Origin: DYJK01 sp040755055
GTDB taxonomy: Bacteria > Bacteroidota > Ignavibacteria > Ignavibacteriales > Melioribacteraceae
Length of the DNA: 64,000 nt
Direction: 5' to 3'
NCBI GenBank assembly: GCA_040755055.1
Contig: JBFMBS010000015.1
Location: 1-64,000, forward strand
Positions 1 through 8,565 of the stretch are shown piece by piece. The position numbers and the translations under genes are program-made. Below the pieces are notes generated by a model that saw nothing but the letters and a program-made list of their open reading frames with translations, was not told the origin of the DNA and searched no databases. Within the stretch, counting starts at the first letter, position 1. Each line of letters begins with the position of its first letter.

Positions 1-40
1 CCCATTTCATAGATTCTTATGAAATGGGTTTATATTTTTA
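1..40 (+). terminator. Rho-independent terminator of a gene left of the window
   Basis: An 11-bp perfect stem (CCCATTTCATA at 1-11, TATGAAATGGG at 18-28) encloses a 6-base loop and is followed by a T-rich run (29-39). This is seen directly. The gene it ends lies outside the window. Confidence 0.7.
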
Positions 41-65
41 CGCATCACAAAATCAGGATTAAATA

Positions 66-530
66 ATGAACCTTACCGGAAGATTTGCCCGTTTCATTTT
101 GGTTTTATTTGTTTTTTATTCAAGCGTAAGTGCCCAGGCAGATGAAGCAAAAATAATTGAAAATAAAATTGCTGATTGGACAACCGCATTTGTTAACAAA
201 GACGTTGCCAAAGCTTTATCGATCTACAGCGAGGATTTTATAGGTTACTATCCGGATCAGCCAGATCAAAATTATAAATCGATTAAAGATCAGTACCAGC
301 ATATACTAACCAATAAAAATCTTGCGGTTAAGCTTGAATCTAAAGTTGACGAGATACATGTTAGCGGCAACCTTGCTTTTGTGAGGGTTGTTATCACGGC
401 AACGATTAAACCGGCTATGGCAACGGAACCGGCAATAGCGCATGATAAAGGGATTCAAATCTGGCAGAAAGAAAATAATGGAGAATGGAAATTATTGCGC
501 TCGTCAACATTTCCGTTCAACACAAAGTGA
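66..530 (+). CDS. Exported SnoaL-like / DUF4440 family protein
   Basis: A 154-residue protein. Residues 1-24 form a signal peptide (basic start, hydrophobic core, cleavage near VSAQA). The rest has the pattern of the NTF2-like DUF4440 fold: an early helix with W and F (ADWTTAFVNKDV), an SIYSEDFIGYYP segment, and a C-terminal GIQIWQKENNGEWKLL strand pair. Such proteins are small cone-shaped domains that bind ligands or act as isomerases or cyclases; no catalytic role can be read from this one. The ATG at 66 has only a weak ribosome binding site. It stands alone, 70 bases before the ClC gene on the same strand. The family call is fairly safe; the function is unknown. Confidence 0.75.
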   Translation: MNLTGRFARFILVLFVFYSSVSAQADEAKIIENKIADWTTAFVNKDVAKALSIYSEDFIGYYPDQPDQNYKSIKDQYQHILTNKNLAVKLESKVDEIHVSGNLAFVRVVITATIKPAMATEPAIAHDKGIQIWQKENNGEWKLLRSSTFPFNTK

Positions 531-575
531 TTATTTATTTTTGATTTATTACTTAACTTAGGTTTGAGGAGAACG

Positions 576-605
576 ATGTTTAGAACAATCAATTTGGTAA
601 AGTGA
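576..605 (+). CDS. Possible 9-codon leader peptide upstream of the ClC gene
   Basis: A short frame encoding MFRTINLVK starts at an ATG placed just after a strong ribosome binding site (GAGGAGAA, 566-573). Its TGA stop (603-605) overlaps the ATG of the ClC gene in a TGATG arrangement. The ClC start itself has no good ribosome binding site, so ribosomes finishing the leader could re-initiate there. The arrangement is seen in the sequence; translation of the leader is inferred. Confidence 0.35.
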   Translation: MFRTINLVK

Positions 606-2674
606 TGATAACTAAAATATTCTTGTACATAAAGAAACTTACAGCAAGATATTATAACAAAATATTCCAAACCGATTACACTCAATTTGTATTCTTTTCA
701 GTATTGATTGGAGCTGCAGTTGGATTTGCTACTGTTCTGTTTCATAACTCGATAGAATTTTTTAATAAAGTCTTTTTTACACAAACAAAAGAAGGATTGT
801 TTTTCCTGGGCGCCGCAGCCGTAATTGTTTTACCGGCATTGGGTATGTTGATACAAAGTGTTATGATTACTCTTGCGCCGGATATATCCAAACAGCGCGG
901 CGTTGCCGAAGTTATAAAATCTGTTGCAAGCAACGGAAATAGAATACCATTGCGCACAACTATTTTCCATTTTATTGCACCGGTATTAAGTATTGGTTCC
1001 GGCAACACTGTTGGTCCCGAAGCACCGGCGGCACAGCTTGGTGGGGGAGTAGCAAATAAAATTGCACATCTATTAAAACTTTCCGATTCACGTAAAAGAG
1101 TTTTTACTGCTGCCGGTTCGGGTGCTGCCATTGCCGCTATCTTTAACACACCGATGGGCGGTATATTCTTTGCTCTCGAAATTGTTCTTCTCAACGAGTT
1201 TCAAACATCAACTTTTTCTGCCCTGATTCTTGCTTCCGTAACTTCAAGTGCAATATCAAGAATTTTTCTCGGCAACACCTCTGTGTTCGTTTTCCAAAGT
1301 CCAAATGTTGGTGAGTACCACCTTATCTATCTGTACGCCGTAATGGGAGTGTTGGCCGGGTTTGTTTCTCTTCTTTTTATCAAGTACTCGAACATTCTTG
1401 ATTCGTTTTTATCCAAGAAGATATTAAAAAAAATTCCACGTTCGATTTTGATGGTAACAGCGGGATTAATCATGGGTGTGTGCGGATATTTTTACAAAGA
1501 AATATTTGGTATTGGTTACGTTGCGATCAACAGCATTTTAAGTAACAGCTTAAGCTGGCAAGTTGTTGCCGTGCTGCTCGGTTTGAAGTTTATACTTGTC
1601 CCGTTGATTTTAAACTCCGGCGGCTTTGGCGGAATTTTTGCGCCTTCTCTTTTTATTGGCGCATGTTTCGGATTTTTATTCGGAACAGCTGTTAATTATT
1701 TGTTCGGCTTGCAACTCGATGTTACCGCATTCATACTTGTTGGTATGGGCGCCGTTCTTGGCGGCATAAATTCTATCCCGATTGCATCGATCTTGATCAT
1801 ATTCGAAATGACCAAAGATTATTCATTTATTCTCCCGTTAATGCTCGCGGTTGTTGCAAGTACAATGGTGGTTAATGTTACACTAAAAAAATCTGTTCAC
1901 GAACGACATCTTGAAAAACAAGGCTACCGTATTCATAAAAGAAAAGAAATAAGTCTGCTCGGAAATCTCCAGGTTAAACAAGTAATGAAAAAGGATTATG
2001 TGTTGATACCCGAAGATACTTCACTGACGAAAATTTTAAACAGAATGATGGACAGTTCTCACAATACATTTTTTACTATTGATAACAATGGAAGACTTAA
2101 AGGCATTATAACAGAAAGTGAATTGCGCCCTATAATTACAGAGTATGAACATATACGTGAAGTCCTTGTTGCAAGAGACATTTCCACAAGACAGATTACT
2201 ACGATATCGGAAAATGATGATCTTGATCATGTGATGAAGCTTTTTGAAACAAAGGATGCTGATGAATTTCCGGTGGTAAATGAAAACGATAATGGAATGA
2301 TAATCGGCTCGGTAAGAAGACAAGATGTAATTACGGCGTATAACAAAGAAAATTTAAAGCAGAATTTGGTTGAAAGCTTTTCGCGTGAACTTAGAAATAT
2401 TGATACTACGAAGAAAATGAAAGTTATGAAAGGATTTGCAATTGTTGAGAAAAGACCGATCAGGGAATTTTGGGGCAGAACAATAGCAGAAACCGGATTA
2501 AGAAGTAAATACGGATTGGAGATACTAATGATAAAAAAACTCAGCTCGCCTTATTCCGATGATGATGAAACTAAGAATTATATTTTACCTAAACCGGATT
2601 ATATAATTCAAAGCGATGATCTTTTAGTACTCTTCGGTGCAGAAGATAAAGTTTCAATAACAAATGATTGGTAA
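605..2674 (+). CDS. ClC family chloride channel/exchanger with CBS pair and RCK-C domain
   Basis: A 689-residue membrane protein. Residues 1-430 are a ClC transporter core with about ten hydrophobic helices. The helix-F motif reads GPEAP, so the gating glutamate is present, which in the family goes with H+/Cl- exchange. The helix-N motif GGIFAPSLFIG is also present. The helix-D motif that is normally GSGIP here reads RGVAEV, so the central serine that coordinates the ion is missing. Residues about 455-580 are two CBS domains, usual nucleotide sensors of ClC proteins. Residues about 600-689 resemble the TrkA-C/RCK-C ligand-binding domain (GFAIVEKRPI ... SDDLLVLFG). The start is the ATG at 605; a GTG at 602 is equally possible. 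Ion selectivity cannot be told from the sequence. Confidence 0.9.
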   Translation: MITKIFLYIKKLTARYYNKIFQTDYTQFVFFSVLIGAAVGFATVLFHNSIEFFNKVFFTQTKEGLFFLGAAAVIVLPALGMLIQSVMITLAPDISKQRGVAEVIKSVASNGNRIPLRTTIFHFIAPVLSIGSGNTVGPEAPAAQLGGGVANKIAHLLKLSDSRKRVFTAAGSGAAIAAIFNTPMGGIFFALEIVLLNEFQTSTFSALILASVTSSAISRIFLGNTSVFVFQSPNVGEYHLIYLYAVMGVLAGFVSLLFIKYSNILDSFLSKKILKKIPRSILMVTAGLIMGVCGYFYKEIFGIGYVAINSILSNSLSWQVVAVLLGLKFILVPLILNSGGFGGIFAPSLFIGACFGFLFGTAVNYLFGLQLDVTAFILVGMGAVLGGINSIPIASILIIFEMTKDYSFILPLMLAVVASTMVVNVTLKKSVHERHLEKQGYRIHKRKEISLLGNLQVKQVMKKDYVLIPEDTSLTKILNRMMDSSHNTFFTIDNNGRLKGIITESELRPIITEYEHIREVLVARDISTRQITTISENDDLDHVMKLFETKDADEFPVVNENDNGMIIGSVRRQDVITAYNKENLKQNLVESFSRELRNIDTTKKMKVMKGFAIVEKRPIREFWGRTIAETGLRSKYGLEILMIKKLSSPYSDDDETKNYILPKPDYIIQSDDLLVLFGAEDKVSITNDW

Positions 2675-2733
2675 TGAAGTCGGAATGATTACGAATAGAG
2701 TGAATAATCCTATCGAAGAAATTAAAATCTTTG

Positions 2734-2751
2734 TTTTCGGCGAACCGAAAA
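2734..2751 (+). other. Small hairpin after the ClC gene
   Basis: TTTTCGG (2734-2740) and CCGAAAA (2745-2751) form a 7-bp stem with a CGAA loop about 60 bases past the ClC stop. There is no T run right after it, so it is at best a weak terminator. Confidence 0.3.
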
Positions 2752-2821
2752 TCTGAATCTCACCCTAATTTATTTTAATTTTACCGGAGTGTTTTACGGA
2801 AAATTATAAAAGGAATAAACG

Positions 2822-3661
2822 ATGAAACTTCCAATTACCCATTTTTTAGTTGTGCTGATATTTATTGCATTTACAAATTGTTCTTCACAGTCAAATGAAC
2901 CGGCGACAGACGATTCTACAAAATTACCCGGATGGAATTTGGTTTGGTCGGACGAATTTAATTATAACGGTTTACCCGATATAAAAAAATGGGGATACGA
3001 TGTAGCGGATCCCGGATGGGTCAATGAAGAAGCCCAGGCATATTACGCATACCGCCAGGAAAATTCACGTGTTAAGAATGGTAAATTAATAATAGAAGCC
3101 AGGAAAGATAATTATCAAGGCAAACCTTATTCATCTGCGCGGCTTGTAACAAAAAATAAAGGTGATTGGACATACGGCAGAATTGAAGTACGCGCAAAAC
3201 TTCCGTACGGAAGGGGAACATGGCCCGCAATCTGGATGCTGCCCACTGTTTGGAATCTTGGCGACGGAAGCTGGCCCGATAATGGTGAGATAGATATTAT
3301 GGAACATGTCGGTTATGATCCCGGAGTTATCCACGCTTCAATTCATTGTGATAAATATGTCTGGACCAACAATACTCAAAAAACGGCAACGGTAAGATTT
3401 AATGATGCAATGTCGGCATTCCATACTTATGCTATGGAATGGGATTCGAGCGAAATAAAAATGTTTGTTGATTCCACAAAATATTTTTCCTTTAAAAATG
3501 AAAACAAGGGATGGCAAACGTGGCCATTCTATAAAGATTTTCACTTGATATTAAATATTGCAATTGGCGGTTCATGGGGAGGTGCCCAGGGAATTGATAA
3601 CACTATCTTTCCTCAAAGAATGGAAGTCGAATACGTTCGTGTTTATGAAAAAGCAGATTAG
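2822..3661 (+). CDS. GH16 family endo-beta-glucanase (laminarinase-like), lipoprotein
   Basis: A 279-residue protein that probably hydrolyses beta-1,3 or mixed-linkage beta-glucan outside the cytoplasm. Residues 1-20 are a lipoprotein signal ending in FTNC with the lipid-bearing Cys20. The GH16 domain runs from about 37 to 277. The active-site motif GEIDIMEH is intact, with the nucleophile Glu156, Asp158 and the acid/base Glu161. Other family marks are WSDEF near the start, GRIEVRAKLPYGRGTWPAIWMLP, and a C-terminal VEYVRVYE strand. An AAAGGA ribosome binding site precedes the ATG. The exact substrate cannot be settled from the sequence; the laminarinase subfamily is the best guess. Confidence 0.92.
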   Translation: MKLPITHFLVVLIFIAFTNCSSQSNEPATDDSTKLPGWNLVWSDEFNYNGLPDIKKWGYDVADPGWVNEEAQAYYAYRQENSRVKNGKLIIEARKDNYQGKPYSSARLVTKNKGDWTYGRIEVRAKLPYGRGTWPAIWMLPTVWNLGDGSWPDNGEIDIMEHVGYDPGVIHASIHCDKYVWTNNTQKTATVRFNDAMSAFHTYAMEWDSSEIKMFVDSTKYFSFKNENKGWQTWPFYKDFHLILNIAIGGSWGGAQGIDNTIFPQRMEVEYVRVYEKAD

Positions 3662-3676
3662 TATTAATGTATTCTT

Positions 3677-3985
3677 ATGTATATAGTTATATGGCAGTTC
3701 ACAGTTAAGCAAGAATACCTTGATGATTTTGTTTCAGCCTATGGACCAAACGGAACATGGGCTGAGCTTTTTAAGAAGGACGGCGGCTATAAAGAAACAA
3801 AATTGTTGCAAGATGTTGATAACAAATTAATTTTTGTTACGATTGATATATGGGAATCAAAAAAATCTTATAACGGGTTTAAGAACGACTTCAAAGAGGA
3901 ATATTTCAAACTAGACGGCGAGTTCGAAAAATTTACCGTTAGTGAAAAACCGATTGCGGAGTTTGAAACCGGGAACAATGTTTAA
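3677..3985 (+). CDS. Small ABM-like (dimeric alpha-beta barrel) protein
   Basis: A 102-residue cytoplasmic protein with the pattern of the antibiotic-biosynthesis-monooxygenase/dimeric ferredoxin-like fold: an opening strand MYIVIWQFTVK, a helix, then strands ETKLLQDVDNK and FVTIDIWES followed by a helix. Many members are heme- or quinone-related monooxygenases, others have no known activity. Its TAA stop shares one base with the ATG of the next gene, a radical SAM protein, so the two are very likely co-translated. No catalytic residues can be assigned. Confidence 0.6.
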   Translation: MYIVIWQFTVKQEYLDDFVSAYGPNGTWAELFKKDGGYKETKLLQDVDNKLIFVTIDIWESKKSYNGFKNDFKEEYFKLDGEFEKFTVSEKPIAEFETGNNV

Positions 3986-5106
3986 TGAATTTTAATTTGA
4001 AGTTTGGCAGAGTGACGAGGAAAGGCGCCAAACTATTCTATGAAAATCTACCATGGTTTGTAAGGGATAAAATCAGGGAAGCATTTCCGAATCGTTTTGT
4101 TCCTCCCCTTTATATGCAGCTCCCACTTTCGGTACCTCATTCTTTACATATCGATCCCACCAATCTCTGTAATTTCCGCTGCATCTTTTGCCCGACCGGG
4201 GATTTCGAATTGTTAAAAACAATTAACCGTCCTAAGGGTGTGATGCGGTATGAATTGTTCTGCAAAATAATAGATGAGCTTGCAGAAATGTGCGCCGAAT
4301 CCCGACAAAGAGTAAATGAACTTCATCTTTATAAAGACGGCGAGCCGCTGATTCACAAAGAATTGGGCAGAATGATATCTTATGCTAAAGACAGAAATGC
4401 TGCACACTCGATACAAACTACAACTAATGCTGCTTTGCTGACAAAAGAAAGAGCAAACGAACTATTGGAAAGCGGCCTGGATGTAATTCGTGTTTCTATC
4501 GAGCATGTAGATGACAATGGTTATGGATCGATTACGCAGAATTATTCAGATTACAACGTGGTAAAAGAAAATGTGCGATATCTTTTTGAAGAAAAAGTTA
4601 GAAGGAAAAGTCCGCTTGTTATTAAAACAAAAATTGTTGATGTTAATTTCGATAAAGAGACGATCAAAAAATTTTATGATGATTTTGCGCTTATATCGGA
4701 CCAGGTGAGTGTAAACAATTTAATGGGATGGTCGAACTCCGATGTGAAAGATTTTACACTCGGCATAAAAGTAAAACGCGGAATGGGAAGAGCATCTAAA
4801 CTACGGGATAAAAAAGTCTGCCCGGAACCGTTTAGATCTTTGGCGATTAATTTTAACGGGCAAGTTTCAGTCTGTTGTGTTGATTGGGCGATGGAAACTA
4901 TTGTTGGCGATTTAAGCAAGGAAACGTTAAACGATATTTGGAATGGTGAAAAGATAAAAAAATTTCGTTTGCTTCATTTGGATAACAAGCGAGATCAAGT
5001 TAAAGCATGCGGTAATTGCCATTACCTTAAAGGCTTTCCGGATCATCTCTATTTGGATGATAAAGTCGGCTATTTGAATCGATTATATAATAACCCAAAT
5101 ACATAA
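3985..5106 (+). CDS. Radical SAM protein with SPASM domain
   Basis: A 373-residue enzyme. The CX3CX2C cluster motif is Cys62, Cys66, Cys69 in NLCNFRCIFCP, which binds the [4Fe-4S] cluster that cleaves S-adenosylmethionine. The TIM-barrel core covers about 52-260. The C-terminal part has the SPASM pattern: a Cys in KVCPEPF, a CC pair in VSVCCVDW, the segment GDLSKETLNDIWNGEKIKKFR, and a closing ACGNC, for auxiliary iron-sulfur clusters. SPASM enzymes mature peptides or modify other substrates. No peptide precursor gene is visible nearby; the neighbours are an ABM-like protein and a CotH-like secreted protein. The substrate is unknown. Confidence 0.88.
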   Translation: MNFNLKFGRVTRKGAKLFYENLPWFVRDKIREAFPNRFVPPLYMQLPLSVPHSLHIDPTNLCNFRCIFCPTGDFELLKTINRPKGVMRYELFCKIIDELAEMCAESRQRVNELHLYKDGEPLIHKELGRMISYAKDRNAAHSIQTTTNAALLTKERANELLESGLDVIRVSIEHVDDNGYGSITQNYSDYNVVKENVRYLFEEKVRRKSPLVIKTKIVDVNFDKETIKKFYDDFALISDQVSVNNLMGWSNSDVKDFTLGIKVKRGMGRASKLRDKKVCPEPFRSLAINFNGQVSVCCVDWAMETIVGDLSKETLNDIWNGEKIKKFRLLHLDNKRDQVKACGNCHYLKGFPDHLYLDDKVGYLNRLYNNPNT

Positions 5107-5133
5107 ACAACGTGGATACAGTTTAATAAGGCC

Positions 5134-7074
5134 ATGGTACTTTTTCGAACAATATTACTCGTAACAATTTTTCTTTTGCGGAATGAACTAATTTACTCTC
5201 AAACTAATTTTACTTCATCCAACCTTCCGATTATTATCATTAACACAAACGGCCAGACAATTAAAGACGAGCCGAAGATTGAAGCGGATATGAAAATTAT
5301 TGACAACGGTGCCGGTAATAGAAATTACGTTACGGATAATGTTTTTGCATACGACGGTAAAATCGGGATTGAAATACGCGGTCACTCTTCGCAGATGTTT
5401 GAAAAAAAACAGTATGGAATAGAAACTCGGGATAGCGCCGGTAACGATATCGATGTTTCCCTTCTAGGAATGCCGGAGGAAAGTGATTGGGTTCTAAATT
5501 CGTCACACATAGACAAAACTTTTTTAAGAAACGTGCTCATTTATAAGTTTGCAAACGAGATGGGAAATTATGCTTCGCGTACAAAATATTGTGAACTGGT
5601 TTTAAATGGGGATTACAGAGGCATTTACATTCTACAAGAGAAAATAAAGCGCGATAAAAACCGCGTTGATATCAAAAAGATTGATCCTGAAGATATTTCG
5701 GGTGATAAACTAACCGGCGGTTATATTATTCATATCGATAGGCGTGAATACGATGAAAAATATTGGTACTCGCCATTCCCCCCAATTAACGGCGGAAGCG
5801 GAAAAGTTTATTATAATATCCAGGAGCCAAAGTTAGAAGATATTACACAAGAACAATTCAATTATATTAAAAGTTATGTTACGCAATTCGAGACAATATT
5901 GAGCACAAGCCTTTATAACGATCCGTTCAGCGGCTACTATAATTATATCGATCTTGATTCTTTTATAGATTGCTATTTGTTGAACGAATTTTCCAAGAAC
6001 ACAGACTCATACCGGCTAAGTGCTTATTTTTATAAAGACCGCGACAGCGAAAACGGTAAACTTGTTATGGGACCGCTCTGGGATTTTGATATTTCTTTTG
6101 GCGTGGCGGATTATGACGACGGCTTTAATCCATTTGGATGGCAATCATATAAACGTTCGGATGGTGATTTGGTGAACCCGTTTTATACAATCAAATTAAT
6201 GGAAGACCCGGTTTTTATTAATAAACTTGCTAAGCGGTGGTACGAACTGCAAGAAACTATTTTGAGTTATCTTACAATCACATATTATATAGATAGCACA
6301 ACGGGATTACTTTCCGAGGCAGTGACGAGAAACTCGGCGCGGTGGCCGGAACTTTTTGACGGTAAAACGTATGTATGGCCGAATAAGTACAAATTAACGT
6401 CATACCAATCGGAAATTAATTATTTGAAATCGTGGATATCACAGAGATTTTATTGGCTTAATACAAATTTGTCGAAGGACTATTCCGATATTGAATGGAA
6501 AGAAAAGGATTTTTCCAACGATCCTATTGTTGTTGGGCAAGAACTGAAATTTCACAAGTCGGAATTTTTCGGCGAAGTTCTTAATATCGATGAAATAGAA
6601 TTTAAATCGCTGAATGCGGATGTTAATTTAGAATTGGTGGGCGATTCGTTATCAATTATCGTAACGAATCAAGGAACATACACATTTAAAGGTATCGGTA
6701 AAAAGTCCGGTAAGATTGTTACATTTTCCCCGGCTTATGAAATAGAAGCGGTTACAACAGATGTAGAGATTAACGATCAAATCGCTAATGATTTTACGTT
6801 GTATCAGAACTATCCTAACCCGTTTAATCCTTCAACTACTATTGAATATAATGTTCCAACTGTAGAGACGACCCGTCAGGTCGTCTTTACGACATTGAAG
6901 GTTTATGATGTCCTTGGCAGAGAAGTGGCCACACTAGTTAATGAATACCAAAAACCGGGTAGATATAGTGTAGAATTCAGAGTCCAGAACGAAGGATGTA
7001 CAAGCGGTATTTATTTTTATAAATTGTGTGCCGGAAGTTTTTCTCAAACTAAAAAGATGAACTTTATAAAGTGA
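5134..7074 (+). CDS. Secreted CotH kinase-like protein with T9SS sorting domain
   Basis: A 646-residue protein. Residues 1-22 are a signal peptide. A CotH domain covers about 70-450, with the family marks IEIRGHSSQMF, KIKRDKNRVDIKK and the catalytic-type GPLWDFDISFG. CotH proteins of spores are protein kinases; secreted bacterial ones are of unclear activity. Residues about 555-646 are a type IX secretion sorting domain (YQNYPNPFNPSTTIEYN ... VYDVLGREVATLVNE ... GIYFYKL). That domain carries an insertion, VETTRQVVFT, encoded by a 29-bp palindromic repeat. The stop overlaps the GTG of the next gene by 4 bases. Confidence 0.85.
   Translation: MVLFRTILLVTIFLLRNELIYSQTNFTSSNLPIIIINTNGQTIKDEPKIEADMKIIDNGAGNRNYVTDNVFAYDGKIGIEIRGHSSQMFEKKQYGIETRDSAGNDIDVSLLGMPEESDWVLNSSHIDKTFLRNVLIYKFANEMGNYASRTKYCELVLNGDYRGIYILQEKIKRDKNRVDIKKIDPEDISGDKLTGGYIIHIDRREYDEKYWYSPFPPINGGSGKVYYNIQEPKLEDITQEQFNYIKSYVTQFETILSTSLYNDPFSGYYNYIDLDSFIDCYLLNEFSKNTDSYRLSAYFYKDRDSENGKLVMGPLWDFDISFGVADYDDGFNPFGWQSYKRSDGDLVNPFYTIKLMEDPVFINKLAKRWYELQETILSYLTITYYIDSTTGLLSEAVTRNSARWPELFDGKTYVWPNKYKLTSYQSEINYLKSWISQRFYWLNTNLSKDYSDIEWKEKDFSNDPIVVGQELKFHKSEFFGEVLNIDEIEFKSLNADVNLELVGDSLSIIVTNQGTYTFKGIGKKSGKIVTFSPAYEIEAVTTDVEINDQIANDFTLYQNYPNPFNPSTTIEYNVPTVETTRQVVFTTLKVYDVLGREVATLVNEYQKPGRYSVEFRVQNEGCTSGIYFYKLCAGSFSQTKKMNFIK
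6862..6890 (+). repeat. 29-bp GTA...TAC palindromic repeat inside a coding region
   Basis: An imperfect palindrome, GTAGAGACGAC at the left and GTCGTCTTTAC at the right, within the sorting domain of the CotH-like gene. A near-identical inverted copy lies at 37801-37829, and a third member of the same length with 14-bp perfect arms at 21712-21740. The insertion leaves the reading frame open. Confidence 0.7.
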
Positions 7075-7817
7075 AAACGAAGTTTACAATCACATTTTTT
7101 GCTGTAATTCTGCTCCTTCTTAATTGCAATTGTACATCGGCAGATAAAAAAGAAAAAAGCCGCCAGCTTAAACAAACAGCTTCTTATAAAATAAAAGTAG
7201 CCGAACCATCGGGACTCACTTTAACAACCGACAAAAAATATTTGTGGACAGTCAGCGATCAAAACAGTACCGCCTATTTGATTACCCTGGATGGCAAAAT
7301 TATTAAATCGTTAAAAGTAAACGCCACCGATCTTGAAGCCGTAACAGTAATTAATGATACAACCATAGCTGTTGTTTCGGAAATCTCAGGAGAAATTATT
7401 TTTGTTGGTTATAGCGGTAAGGTGTTAAAGAGAGTAAAAACTTCATTCTCAAATAAGAAAAACAACGGGCTCGAAGGGATTACTTACGATAGAAAGAGTA
7501 AACATTTTTTTGTATTGAAGGAGAAAAACCCGGCGGTGCTTACAGAGTACGACGGCAAATTTAAAGAGATCAGTAGAAAAGAATTAAAATTTGCAAGTGA
7601 TTATTCGGGACTCGAACTTTCCGCCGAAGCCAACGAACTCTGGATATTGAGCGACGAAAACAAATCCTTGTATAGATGCGACTTAGATGGAAAAGTAATT
7701 GAATCTTTTAAAACAAGCATTACGCAAGCCGAAGGAATTGCTGTGGACAGTAACGGAAAGAAAATTTATGTTGTTTCGGATATAGAAGAGAAATTGTACG
7801 TCTTAGAAATTAAATAA
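7071..7817 (+). CDS. SdiA-regulated-like beta-propeller lipoprotein
   Basis: A 248-residue protein. A lipoprotein-type signal covers residues 1-21 (LLLLNCNC). The remainder shows a repeating pattern of strands with the phrases AEPSGLTLT, ATDLEAVTVI, NNGLEGITYD, DYSGLELS and QAEGIAVD. This matches the SdiA-regulated family, six-bladed propellers related to phytase-like and SMP-30-like proteins. The start is a GTG whose GTGA overlaps the stop of the CotH-like gene, so translation is probably coupled. Its substrate is unknown. Confidence 0.75.
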   Translation: MKTKFTITFFAVILLLLNCNCTSADKKEKSRQLKQTASYKIKVAEPSGLTLTTDKKYLWTVSDQNSTAYLITLDGKIIKSLKVNATDLEAVTVINDTTIAVVSEISGEIIFVGYSGKVLKRVKTSFSNKKNNGLEGITYDRKSKHFFVLKEKNPAVLTEYDGKFKEISRKELKFASDYSGLELSAEANELWILSDENKSLYRCDLDGKVIESFKTSITQAEGIAVDSNGKKIYVVSDIEEKLYVLEIK

Positions 7818-7850
7818 GACACAAAATACATCTGATGTTTATATTTAACG

Positions 7851-8558
7851 ATGAAAACAAAAATAATTAAACAGAAGAGCCAGACAATAAAATCTGTTCT
7901 GGCGGAATTAAAAAAACAAGGAAGCGAATATAACCGACAAGGAATGGCTCGCTTTGGAATTAATGTGCAGAAAGCTTTTGGTGTTAATGTACCGATAATG
8001 CGTTCCATTGCTAAAAAGATAGGTAAGGATCACGAACTGGCAATTAAACTTTGGGATAGCGGTAACCACGAAGCGAGGCACGTTGCAACAATGATTGCAG
8101 ATCCAAAACTAACAACGAAGGCATTAGTAAATAAGTGGGCGAAAGATTTTAATTCGTGGGATATCGTTGACGGTGCTTGTTCAAACCTATTACGCAAAAC
8201 CGATTTTGCTTACGAGCTAATTCCGAAATGGTCAAAAAGAAAAGAAGAATTTGTACGCAGAACGGCTTTCTCTCTTATTGCTTACCTTGCTGTGCATGAT
8301 AAAAAAAGAAATGACGTTGAATTTCTACAGTTCTTACCACTGATAAAAAAATATTCTACCGACGAGAGGAACTTTGTTAGGAAAGCTGTTAATTGGTCGC
8401 TTAGACAAATCGGGAAACGAAGTTTCTTTTTAAGAGAGGAAGCTGTTAAATGTGCAGAGGAAATAAAAGCGATAGATTCAAAATCTGCACGGTGGATTGC
8501 AAACGATGCTTTACGCGAATTGAACAATCCCAAGACGTATATTAGAAATAATATGTGA
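7851..8558 (+). CDS. DNA alkylation repair protein, AlkD family
   Basis: A 235-residue all-helical HEAT-repeat protein. AlkD glycosylases remove 3-methyl- and 7-methylpurines without flipping the base. The family motif WDIVDGACSNLL carries the Trp and Asp that line the DNA lesion, and NWSLRQIGKR and SARWIANDALREL belong to the later repeats. The ATG at 7851 is the first in frame. It lies 33 bases after the propeller lipoprotein on the same strand, with no functional link apparent. Confidence 0.88.
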   Translation: MKTKIIKQKSQTIKSVLAELKKQGSEYNRQGMARFGINVQKAFGVNVPIMRSIAKKIGKDHELAIKLWDSGNHEARHVATMIADPKLTTKALVNKWAKDFNSWDIVDGACSNLLRKTDFAYELIPKWSKRKEEFVRRTAFSLIAYLAVHDKKRNDVEFLQFLPLIKKYSTDERNFVRKAVNWSLRQIGKRSFFLREEAVKCAEEIKAIDSKSARWIANDALRELNNPKTYIRNNM

Positions 8559-8565
8559 GGTAAAT

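Noticed and set aside
2036..2323. Reading frame opposite the CBS domains of the ClC gene
   Set aside because: It is antisense to well-conserved domains and has no ribosome binding site or family pattern.
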